Positions 22,101 through 31,733 of a stretch of DNA of 64,000 bases are shown in pieces. Numbering within the stretch: the stretch's first letter is position 1; every line of letters starts with the position of its first letter. The stretch is from contig BCJC01000001.1 in the NCBI GenBank assembly GCA_001600175.1, positions 2,713,652 through 2,777,651 of the forward strand, read 5' to 3'. This DNA comes from Erythrobasidium yunnanense. Its lineage: Eukaryota > Basidiomycota > Cystobasidiomycetes > Erythrobasidiales > Erythrobasidiaceae. Under the pieces are notes generated by a model, which was not told the origin of the DNA, made no database searches, and saw nothing but the letters and a program-made list of their open reading frames with translations. The position numbers were made by a program, and so were the translations under genes.

Positions 22101-23818
22101 AAGTCGCAAGGAGGTACTAAAGTGGCCTTCTACCTGTTACCTGTTAGGGCTCAACACCTCGCAACGACTTCTGCCGGATGTTTGCAAAGGAAGGCCTGCT
22201 GGAACCACTTTCGACCGCCCTCAGTGCCGTGGCGGACGATGAAGATGAGCTGGCGCAGAGCGCCATGCATAAGATCGCGCACGTCTTCTTGCTCTTCGCT
22301 CAGAGTGATCTGAAAGTCAAGATGGAACTGGCACAAAGGCCTGTGATACTCCGTAGGTACACGAAAACAAGCTCTGACGAGGATACTGATACGTTCTTGC
22401 AGGTCTGGTGCAAGTCCTGCGACGCTTGCCAGTCGAGATCCTGGTGCCCGTACTGAAGACTATCAAGAATATCAGCATGGCTCCGGCAGCTCTGGAGGTT
22501 CTGCAAAACGCAAACGCCATCGAAACGCTTGTCAAGATCATGACCAAGCACTTGGACGTGACAGTAGGTTGAGCAGTTACACGTCTAGACTCTCCCGCTA
22601 ACGGAGAGCTCGACTTGCAGGAAATCTGCAACCCGATCGTTAGCGCTCTCTACAACCTTTGCCGACTGAGTAAGAGTCGGATAGAAGAAGCCGCATTAGC
22701 AGGCGCCGTTCCGGTACTGCAGAAGCTAGTCTCTCGGAATGGCCCGCTTAAGCAGATAGCTTTGCCTATTCTGTGTGACTTTGCACACGCTAGCAAGACG
22801 TGCCGCAAGATCCTCTGGCAGTTCAAGGTCTTCGACCTATATATCGATCTGCTGAAGGATCCGTTCTGGAACCTGTCTGCTCTAGAGTCTATTCTATCGT
22901 GGTATGTCTAGGCAGATAGACGTTGCGGAGGAGCGGACTGATCAGCTTTACAGGATGCAAGACGAGACATCGAGAATAGAAGATGCTCTACTGGAGAAAG
23001 CTTCCGTAGATGCTATCCTGCGAGCCTTTTCGCAAGCGAAATCTGCTAGCTTTGAGAACATGCTTGAGCCGTTACTGAAGGTAGCCTTCTGTGCCTATCA
23101 TTGACTGCACATAGATTAATCACGTCTGCCGCAGATTCTTCGCTTGTCAATTTCGCTCTGCACAAAGCTTACCGAACAGCCTTCCTTCCTGAAACGATCG
23201 ATCGAGCGACTATCGAACCACAGCAAAGCCGTCGTCCGTCTGAACCTTTTACGTCTTATCAAGCTTTGTATGGAAGCTACATCTACGAAGAACTCGGTCC
23301 AGCGTGACACACTGCTCACGAAGCAGCCTGATCTCTTACCTCTGGTCAGGAAGCTAGCCGAGTCTGATCCATCGCTGCTGGTTAAGAACTTAGCGAAGGA
23401 AGTAGTTAAAGACCTGCTTCCGGAAGGCTCGTCATCGAGAAGCGCAAGAGACGGCAAAGACAGGAATGGCGAAAGGGAAAGAAGAGTCTCTCGACCTCCT
23501 GTTATCTCGAGCTTAGCCAAGAGCGATATGAAGCGGACATGGAGTGATCCGGCTGTCTCGTCACCGCGACTCTATCAAGCTTCCGCCACGCCATCCCTTC
23601 TAGGCCCTGCTGCCGGCATAGCTAGTCCTCGCATCCGCGTCAAGTCCCGTCCACAGTCTCCCAATCCACTCTCACCACCATTGCATTCTTCTTCGTTGTC
23701 ATCTTCCTCGTCAACTGCGAGTTTATCAAGCCTAGGTGCTCCACCTGGCACGAATTCTGCTGGCTTACCTCTTCAGCGCCGCATTAGTATCCGAGCGAAG
23801 ATCAGTCCACCTCGTTAG
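19152..23818 (+). CDS. Septation/mitotic-exit protein kinase (Cdc7/SepH/Cdc15 type) with ARM repeats
   Basis: A large multi-exon gene of roughly 1,300 residues. After a short N-terminus ([14 protein letters not shown]) the kinase domain follows over several small exons: glycine loop [18 protein letters not shown], catalytic lysine VAVKQIGL, catalytic loop [32 protein letters not shown], and [16 protein letters not shown] Ser/Asp-rich middle follows. About 600 residues of ARM/HEAT-like helices come next ([40 protein letters not shown]), then a Ser-rich tail. Kinase plus ARM is the layout of S. pombe Cdc7 and Aspergillus SepH in the septation initiation network (Cdc15 in budding yeast). The kinase acts at the spindle pole body downstream of the GTPase Spg1/Tem1 to trigger septum formation. 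At least ten introns were followed by phase; the ATG at 19152 is supported by direct phase-0 splicing into the glycine loop. Confidence 0.85.
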
Positions 23819-24009
23819 TAGTGCTTAGCATACATACACGCATCCTTTGATATCTCAGTCCAGGTGTAGCGAGGTATGGTATTTGTCATTGTATATCTTA
23901 GGCAGCAAACTGCAGTATCGTTCTCGTTTCTATGTCTAGCATATAAGCCTCACTCTCATTATTCCTTACTTACTCCCTTCCTCCCCGTACTGCTACTTCG
24001 CTTATGACT

Positions 24010-25415
24010 TCACGACAAGCGAGGAAAGATGAACCCGAACGGCACTGCCCATCTCCACCACTCCCAATCATCCAGCGGCGGAAAGAAATCGCCCAACCCT
24101 CTCTCCATCCACGTATCGCCCATAAGCTTGCCCGTACATAGCAAGAATCCGAAAGTCCAGATCCATCCGAATATGCTGGATGATCTGCTCGAAGCTGATC
24201 CGGAGCCAGACTTTGTGAGCTTCCGGAAAGCACTCTCGAGGATCAAGCCGATGCTTTGTAGGAAGAAGAAGAGGAATGTCCGATAGTATGGATCGCGAGG
24301 AAGCCACGGTGTCGCATCATTGACTGCCATTCAGTAAGTGTAAGCCTAGACTGACCGCAAGCAAATCGCATGTGAGTATTCACTTACAGACTTCGTGCAT
24401 TATACCGCTGATTGCAAACGCGCCCATGACACCCAATGCTCTTTGTCCATTTTTTCCCGCACCCACTTTCTCGCCTACCCAGCTTAGCGGGATATAGCCA
24501 TCTATCAGGAACTGCCTCCTAAATAGTGCATGCCACTTCTTGCCCCAGAATGCATGCAGCGAAATAGCTGTATACGGCGGGTTCATCAACCGCGGCCATG
24601 CTCTTTTCTCGAAGCGAATAGATGGAGAGAAGCAGGATAGGAGGGAGCTCAAGAGATAGACTACAAGCGTCAAGCAGGTGTATCCTGCTTCCAGAGTAGC
24701 GTAAACTGCCGCTCCGAATGCCAGGACGTTCAGGGCGTTGCCTAGGACATGTATCGGAATTGAAGGGCCTTTGGAGACATTGTGTGGTTGTAAGAAACTT
24801 TGTAGCAAAAGAGCTGGCCCTCCGCTCCATCTTGCGAGAATGGCGTAGCGCACGCCGGCCAATGACAGGACGTGCGACCAAACAATGCGTAAGAGAAGGG
24901 AAAGCACGAAGTGTGTATCGCTGTCTGATGGATGTCTAGAGGGTATCTCTGCTCCTTTGATGCCCCATTCCCAGCCTATGCCTCGACTTGTACGATCATC
25001 AGACTTTGACTGCGAAGACTCATGCACGCACTCACAGATTTGCGACATCTGCCCAGGCGTAGCACAGGACTTGCCGTCTGCTTTTAGAAGGGTTTGTGGA
25101 CGCTTCCTTGCTCTTCTTGCTCGCATAAGCAGCATCGTAGCCGATCCAAGTATGCGATTCCGGGCTCCCCACCGCCAGCTCAATACTTCTCAATACCGAC
25201 CAGATCTTGGATATGTGTATCACTACATTGAATATTAAGAAAGGTTTCTTTGGCTCGAAGAAGACATTTGTCGCAGAGTAGATGAGCCAGATGCATATCG
25301 GAAGGCAGGATATTCGAGTTAAGGTGGAACGCTGGGCTTGTTGAAGGGCAGCTTGGAAGGTCAGAACAGCAGGTGCGGTGCACCAGAGTGTCAGTGGAGG
25401 CCAGGACCAAGACAT
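24010..25415 (-). CDS. Wax-synthase-like membrane-bound O-acyltransferase
   Basis: Three exons (25036-25415, 24388-24986, 24010-24323) give 430 residues with many hydrophobic segments. Diagnostic blocks: VANLRGIGWEWGIKGAEIP after the first junction, the MBOAT signature HAFWGKKWHALFRR, and the catalytic-histidine segment AFAISGIMHEVF, which is cut by the second intron. Fungal proteins of this wax-synthase-domain group include acyltransferases of secondary metabolism (for example Tri7-like acetyltransferases) and many uncharacterised members. The acyl acceptor cannot be predicted. The final exon adds further TM segments. A short plus-strand frame at 24029 lies antisense to this exon and is treated as a shadow. 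Confidence 0.8.
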
Positions 25416-26063
25416 GCCTGACAAAGCAGTTGGGGAGAGGAAGAGAAGATGATGTAATCGAGGGCTCGGGACGTGAATGATATTCTTCGCAGAGAGAGAG
25501 GACGCGTTGATATTGGAATGTCTAGACTGATCTATTCCTAGCTAGGTTGACTTGACAGCTTTTTTGACAGGCAGGCACGCCCCTGAGACGCGTCTCTCTC
25601 CCTGTCATGACGCGCTCCTCCCAAAGTCACGTGATGTTTGGATGTCACCGCTTTGGAGTTTGGAAGCACTAGCTTTTGGGGTTGTTGACAAGAAGACAGA
25701 AGCCGTTGGGCGCTTTGTTGTCCTCGTCACTGCACCTTCCCTCCCTCCGTTCCGTTCAACCAGCCCTTTACAGCACTGGCCTGCCGATCACTTCCTGCGC
25801 ATTGTTCTTAGGCCTTTTCCCTTGGTCAGTCAGTTGGCATCGCCTCTTGTCTTCGCTTTCATCGTTTCTCACTCACTCTCCTTTTGCTAACGTAGCTTAC
25901 ACTCCTGCAGTCATTCTCAAGACTCACAGCTTTCCACAGCAATCCATCGCAAGTCGCATCGCATCCACCTTTCCCATAATCCCTTGAATCCCTTGCCCGC
26001 TGGCCGAGCAATCTACACCAAACCTACAATAACAAGACCATCCAATCCGACTGACTCGTCAAC
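25416..26063. other. Divergent promoter region between MBOAT and secreted GH23 genes
   Basis: About 650 bp with no supported gene. The half next to the GH23 gene is strongly C/T-rich on the plus strand (about 25710-25990) and ends in CA-rich sequence just before the ATG, a layout typical of fungal promoters of well expressed secreted proteins. No clear TATA box was seen. Confidence 0.4.
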
Positions 26064-27427
26064 ATGCGCTCAGTATCCCTCGTCGCATCCCTCTTCCTAG
26101 CAACCTTGACGGCAACCGAGCTCGTCGCAGCACGGCCCTCGGACGATTTCTACACTTCAAAACTCGGTAGATCCCTCGCAAGACACCACAATGGTAAACG
26201 CACTGCAAAGTGCAAGGCCAAGCACTCCTCCACCAGCGGCGGCCAGGTCAAGGTGATCAACGCAGCTGGCAAGAAAGCAGAGGAGGCCGCACCGACCGCA
26301 TCGAAAGCGGAAGTAGTGGCCCCTGCAGCTACGGAGGGAAGCAAGGCAGATACGTCCTCGAGCCCAGTATCTGGAGCGGGACTGTTCTCATTCGTAGACA
26401 ACAAGTGCGGGAAATCAGGCGCGACTGAAGATATCACAAAGAAGTCGGGTCCAAATGGAAGCATGGACTTCCTCAACTGTGGACTGTATGGCGGAGGCTG
26501 GACTCCTCCTGACGTGCACATCGACCAAGTCAGCGCACTGTCGCTGGACGAGACCATCGAGGAACCAAACTCGCCATTCAGCGCCTGCAAGCCTTTCGTT
26601 CATCTGTGAGCAAACTCATCCTGCAGTGGCGCATTCATACAGACTGATTCGAACGATGCTCAGCTTCGACAAGTATGGCGCAGAGACTGGTCTACCCGCC
26701 ATCCTCCTGGCCTCGCTCGCAATGCAGGAGTCGAGCTGCAGAAAGGATGGTCAGTAAAGCTTCTCAGTATGATCTCCGATGACCAACTGATGCAAATTCA
26801 ACTTCAGCCATGGGCGACAACGGAGGTGCCTACGGATTGATGCAAATCACAGCCGAGAAGTGCGTACAAGGCGGTGCGTACCCTTTCCGTTACCTGTTCG
26901 CCATAGCGAGCATCGTGCTAACAATGTATACTCAGTCGATTGCACCGACCCCGACTTCAATATCAAGACCGGTGCATACGTATGTCTTCCCTCAACCTCC
27001 TTTGAACTTAACACTAACGAGTTTCATTGCGAACAGTACTTCAAGAGCCAGCTTGATGCGAACAACGGCAATGTCCTCCTCGCTCTCGGCCAGTACAACG
27101 TGAGCGGAGACTTTTGTCGTTGAGCTCAATGAAGCTAAGAGGAACGGGTCGTACAGGGCTGGTACGCAGGCTTGACTGTCGCAAAGGCTACTGCCATTAA
27201 GGGACAGTGCTGCCAGGTAGGCCGTCGCATGAATGAGACAACACATCATGTACTAACCCTTTCTCGACAGTGCCAAAACAACCTCAACTACTTCCAACAA
27301 ATGCTCAATGGGTATTTTACTGTTCTCGCAAGAAGTTATCGTAGATACTGATGTCTCCACTCGCGTTCACAGCTGGCTGCAAGGCAAAGATGGCAGCACC
27401 CTTGGGGACTGGAACATGGGATGCTAA
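26064..27427 (+). CDS. Secreted lysozyme-like protein, GH23/SLT transglycosylase fold
   Basis: Eight exons from the ATG at 26064 to the TAA at 27427. A clear signal peptide (MRSVSLVASLFLATLTATEL, cleavage near VAA-RPS) is followed by a Lys/Ala/Ser-rich linker of about 80 residues and a cysteine-bearing segment (FVDNKCGKSG, FLNCGLYGGGW). The catalytic domain follows: GLPAILLASLAMQESSC, with the Glu expected as general acid, then GGAYGLMQITAEKC, the GLMQ motif of SLT lysozymes. Later segments read NVLLALGQYNGWYAGLT and GQCCQCQNNLNYFQQML. GH23 enzymes cut peptidoglycan. A fungal secreted member is likely aimed at bacteria, though activity here is inference. The six or more cysteines suggest a disulfide-stabilised extracellular protein. 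Every intron of the catalytic part is 50-65 nt. Confidence 0.85.
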
Positions 27428-27823
27428 GCATCTAGTCTTCTCCCGCTCAATCAATCCTCGACCGAACAATTTCTCTTCAGCTCATGTAGCTCGACCTCAG
27501 CCTTCTCCTATTCTATGCCGAACCTTTTCTTTCGCTTGCGATGTTACATTCTTTTCCAAAAGCCGGACCACTTCAAAAGTCTATCTAGATGATGACTCCC
27601 TTACCCTTATATAGTTCACATTCATTCTTCTATCGTTTCTTTATCGTTTCATATCCCTTATTTCAGACCCTTCTACTCTTCGCATAACTACTGCACCGTT
27701 CTCGTTCTTCGTTCTGTAGGTCAATAGGCGCGTATCGCATACTTCTCGGACTTCACTCTTCTCTGAAAAGCCAGACATAGGATATACTCGTGAAAGCATA
27801 CTTTGCCATGTTGCATACTGCGT
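27428..27823. other. Intergenic, convergent 3' flanks
   Basis: T/C-rich, with no supported gene or RNA. It probably holds the 3' UTRs of the GH23 gene and of the minus-strand paralogue A. Confidence 0.4.
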
Positions 27824-28911
27824 TCAGCTAATGCAGTACATCGTCACAACTTGCATCCAGCTACCATCAGTAGGATTACGGTACCATGTGTCTTTCAGCA
27901 TGTACCGCTCGAACGCGCCAGGCCTTGCTAGCTCTGTCAATGAAGGAGGCCTCGCCAGCTGGTCCACACCGAATACCACAAAGTTTCGTGACTTTTGAGG
28001 CCCGAGTCTCAAGCTCAGAGGCTGTTTGAGACCGTATCGATTGGTCCGGCCGTCGCCTCCAACGGTGAAAGCGATTATACTTTTGTCGGAAAGTGCCATA
28101 GGTGTGCATCTCGTGTCTTCAATTGTCCCAATCTCTGTGCTGCTGTTCGTCCAGGCGATCAAGCCAGGACCTGACGCGAGGGTTCTCTTCATACTGTCGG
28201 GATCTAGTATGTCTGGAGCGCTAGGTGTTAGGAAGGCGTCGATGTTATACGCTCTTGAGTCGGCTTCGAATATAAGCTGATATGGTCTTCCGTTTCGAAT
28301 TTCTGTATACCCAAGAGGTGGAAAAGAGTAAGGTCCAGCAACCAAGAAGGTCCAGTTGGTATGTGAGAGCCTCTTCAGTGTCCATGTGAGGAGTTCGTAA
28401 TAGGCATAAGTCGAGGCAGCCTTGATGCGCATCACACGCGGGGGAAGTACACAATTGCTGTCGTACATGAAGCGAACCCGCCATTCTCTGCGCATACTTG
28501 TGAGCGTCAATATCGACTAAATGTGACCGGAGAAGCTTACTTGAGAGGTCTGTCGCCTTGCCTGCTGACACGGATCATTTCACCGTCGCTTGAAGGACCT
28601 ACGCCTTTACAGGTCGGTGGAGCATAATACAGTCTCATTCGCATGCCCTCTTGCTGAAGTGTGCGCATCAAGCGCTTGTGGTACTCCGTAGGGACGTACG
28701 GAGGCGAGGATCGTTGTGTCTCTGCGTTCCGAGACGCGGAGTGGGAGGCTCTACGCGTTTCGCCCTTGCCAGTGCCTGTGGATCCCGTAGATATCCTGCG
28801 CGGAATGCTCCCGTAACTACCACGAGACAGAGACTGTTGTGATCTCCGAAGAAGCGGCTTGGAGTGTCCATTCTTACCCCAACACACGTCTTGTTCCGCT
28901 GATATTAGCAT
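27824..28911 (-). CDS. Tandem paralogue A of an unrecognised family
   Basis: Two exons: the first from the ATG at 28911 (basic, Ser/Arg-rich, with SLSRGSYGSIPRR and SSPPYVPTEYHKRLM), and a second to the stop at 27824. They are joined by a short intron at about 28498-28540 giving RPLNMRREWRVRF. The second exon holds a conserved core of about 225 residues: EWRVRFMYDSN, AYYELLTWTLKRL, NWTFLVAGPYSFPPLGYTEI, and a C-terminal DTWYRNPTDGSWMQVVTMYC. The same blocks recur in the next gene upstream (29009-30165), so the two arose by tandem duplication. The beta-rich, Trp/Tyr-rich core has no signal peptide or membrane segment. I do not recognise the family. A GTAAG near the start could begin an extra intron, so the N-terminus is not certain. 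Confidence 0.65.
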
Positions 28912-29008
28912 ACGTCAGAGGAGAATATCAGCACACTACGGAGATCGGGAGTTTCGAGCGTCAAAGGGTGTCGGTCCCTATCAAAGTGCAAAGTCCCTTT
29001 TGGGCGGC

Positions 29009-30165
29009 TTACACTCCTCTGCAGTACATATGGGTCACCTCAACCCAACTATTGCAGCCAGGCTTCCGATACCAAGTATTCATCGTCTCGAAGCGATCGT
29101 CCATTCTTCCTGTTCTCCAAAGATCTGCCTGAGAAGAAGCTCCAGCCAAATTGCCCAGATCGATCGGAAAGTAGGTATGCGCTTGCTGAAACTGCAATTG
29201 AACAGGCTTCTTCATGATGTACCGTATAGGTTTTGTACTTCCAGGCTCTCGCGTATAGAACCCAGTCAGCAGTCTGCTCGCCAGCGATGCTGGCGTGCAT
29301 TTGTGCATGGCTTCTGAACTTTTAACGGAACCTGCACTTGACCATGCCAATAGTCCGGTTGGCAGCGTTCTATTCTTGTTACTGAAGGTACGTTGGATCT
29401 TGGCAGGAGAGGGCAGCACAAACGCTTCCACCTCCTCCGATGCGGTCTCGCCATTGAAGAATGCTTGATACCCATAAACATCGTCCTTCAGGATGGTGTC
29501 ATATTGAACAGGCGAGAAGTAGTATGGTCCCCGAGCTCGGAAAAACCATTCCTTGTTGGTCGGCTGCTGGAGGGTAACAAGGAGGATTTCGTAGTATGCG
29601 AAGCCGTTGCCTTGGCCAGCAGCCCTGAAACGTATCACTCGGAGTCCAGCAGGTGGAGTAGGCCTATCTTCGAATCTGAAGCGGACGTGCCAATCACTGA
29701 AGAGACACAGACTATTCAGCCTCTGACAGGGTCAGCAGAACCGATAACGCTATACCTGAGAACCCTATCGGGATTGACGCTACCTGCTTGAAGTATACCA
29801 TGGTAGATCTTGCTGAAAGGGGCCTTGAGGAGTGAAGGCTTAGCATGAGCAGCCCTTCTAGGCGGAGGATGATACAATGTAGTTTCGCGCGGTGGGCTTT
29901 GACCAGCAGTGCGCTTCGACAGCGAGCCATGCATCTCTTTCTGCACGTCAAGGTCGATCGTCTCCCACTCTGAGGCGCTGCTCTTTCGAGCGGGCTCTTT
30001 GCTTGAAGTTTTAGGTTGCTTGTGACGTGTCAGGCCTCTGACGGTTGCCTTTCTGAACAAGTCCATTCGTAGTGGTATTCTCGTCTGCCTGTAGCAGAGG
30101 TGTGAAGGAGAGCTGAACTGATATCGGACGGCTCGGCAGACTTTGAGGTCGAGGCTGTGCGTCAT
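29009..30165 (-). CDS. Tandem paralogue B of an unrecognised family
   Basis: Two exons. The first starts at the ATG at 30165 or, more likely on sequence character, at the in-frame ATG at 30066 (MDLFRKATVRGLTRHKQP). The second starts after a 61-nt intron with DWHVRFRFEDRPTPP. Blocks shared with paralogue A in the same order: DWHVRFRF / EWRVRFMY, AYYEILLVTLQQ / AYYELLTWTLKR, EWFFRARGPYYFSPVQYDTI / NWTFLVAGPYSFPPLGYTEI, and NTWYRKPGCNSWVEVTHMYC / DTWYRNPTDGSWMQVVTMYC. Both copies look intact and keep the intron at the same place, just before the conserved W-VRF. The N-terminal regions are basic and poorly conserved. Function unknown; no enzyme motif seen. Confidence 0.68.
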
Positions 30166-30426
30166 ATCCGTCAGGAACGAGTCTCAAGTGAAGTGAGATA
30201 CGAGAAATTCTGTAGGGAGGAGCTTTCTGTGCATTGGAGGTTTGTGGTGCAAAGCAGGGAAGGACGGAAGGTAAGGAAGAAAAATGCAGAACTCGGGATG
30301 AGACAACAACGATACTTACGATACTGAGGTAATAGTACTGAATGTATTAGAAGGATGAGCCTGGCCCAGGTTTTCCGGGAACCCGTCTGTGGCTTGTTCC
30401 GGTGTACCGTGTTTGCATTGGCGCTT

Positions 30427-31390
30427 TCAGCCTATCACCTGCATCGTATGCTCCCACACCTTCTGACGCTCTTCCTGGGTAGCAACATGCTTCTCCTTGA
30501 GTGGCAGACCCTTGCTATCGCAGAAACAGGCTCCACCGATGTTGTACTGCTCCGGCTTCTCGGTAAGAAGAGCCTGAGTCAAGCGTTCCGCACAGACTTC
30601 GGGTGTGACAGCGATGAGAGCAGCTAACGGGATTGCTGCCATGCGCATCGGCCAGGACAAGCCGTTAAGAAGGGAAGTCTTGACCATACCGGGGTAGCTG
30701 TGGAACAGCTTAGCATTGGGCAGCTTCTGGCCAAAGTCCTTAATGACAAACGTGTAAGTATGACATCGAATGAATGGTCAGAGGGTGCGAGACCTACTTG
30801 TAGCGCGATGTCTGTCATCGTCATGCAATGGTGTCCAGCATTACTCAAGGAGAAGTTTCGTTTGAGGTCCAGATCATCCCATTTGACGGTCTTAGGGTGA
30901 CCACGCAGACTGTCCAAGACAGACATGACTCTGGCATCCGGTCCGAATTTGTCCTTCAACCCATCGATGACCAGCATGCGCGAGTAGTAATGGAGCATCA
31001 TCTTGACATCGTTGCCTTCGACTGTTTCTGTCCTTCCAGCCATGGATAGAATGCCTTGCGAGCATATCAAGACGTCGATCTTGTCTACATGGGAGCGTAA
31101 CGTCTGAACCAGGTTCTTCGTTTCGGAGACGAGCGTTAAGTCGCATCTAAGAGAGGTCAATCAGCCGATTACTTAAGCCTTGAGCTCTTCAAATACCGAT
31201 GGAAATGGTAATTGCCGGACGGATTGTCCTGCTTGAGCGATGTAATGAGGTCCTGGCCAGCTGCAGCATTGCGCCCGACGAGGTGCATAGAGGGTTCTGT
31301 CGAGATTCTCGCGAGCTGGCGACTGAGAGCATGTCCTATTCCGCTAGTTGCGCCAGTGATAACTAGAGTCGGCTTGGTCAAGGTAATCAT
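30427..31390 (-). CDS. Short-chain dehydrogenase/reductase-like protein, catalytic Tyr not seen
   Basis: Three exons from the ATG at 31390 to the stop at 30427, about 290 residues. The Rossmann N-terminus is clear: TLVITGATSGIGHALSRQLA (TGxxxGIG) and the LICSQGILS strand, where the usual NNAG is replaced by CSQG. The region that should hold the YxxxK pair reads SLSNAGHHCMTMTDIALQDF, with no Tyr or Lys at the expected spacing. Later blocks (FHSYPGMVKTSLLNGLSW) match the PGxVxT segment of SDRs. SDR relatives lacking the tyrosine occur in fungi and are poorly characterised, so the protein may bind NAD(P) without ordinary SDR chemistry. The 3' splice site of the second intron lies at cattaag near 30742. 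Confidence 0.8.
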
Positions 31391-31733
31391 GGTCGTTTTG
31401 GGGAGAGGAGAGAAGCAGGGCGGTGGGAAGGAATGGAAGAGCAATACACAGGAAGTGGCAGCCTTTATAGCATCCAGGCAGACCCTACACGCAAGGTATC
31501 GGCAAGAGTGGTAGCTGTCGGACATCCAGGAGCGGCGATAGGAGTATATAATTTGGAGACGCGCAACTTTATACATTTGCAATAGACGATACTATACTAC
31601 AACGAAGGTTTGCTTTGGCGGCTGACATAAGCCCTTGAAGACAGCGGCGGAAAGGCCGTCTCGGAAGTATGGAAGCTTCGAAATGAAGAGAGAGAGGAGT
31701 GTGAAGAGAATAGAAGATACAGCTTCAGAAATA

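Noticed and set aside
24029-24286. 85-codon plus-strand frame starting with ATG
   Set aside because: Antisense to the last exon of the MBOAT gene, whose frame is confirmed by splice phase and membrane segments.
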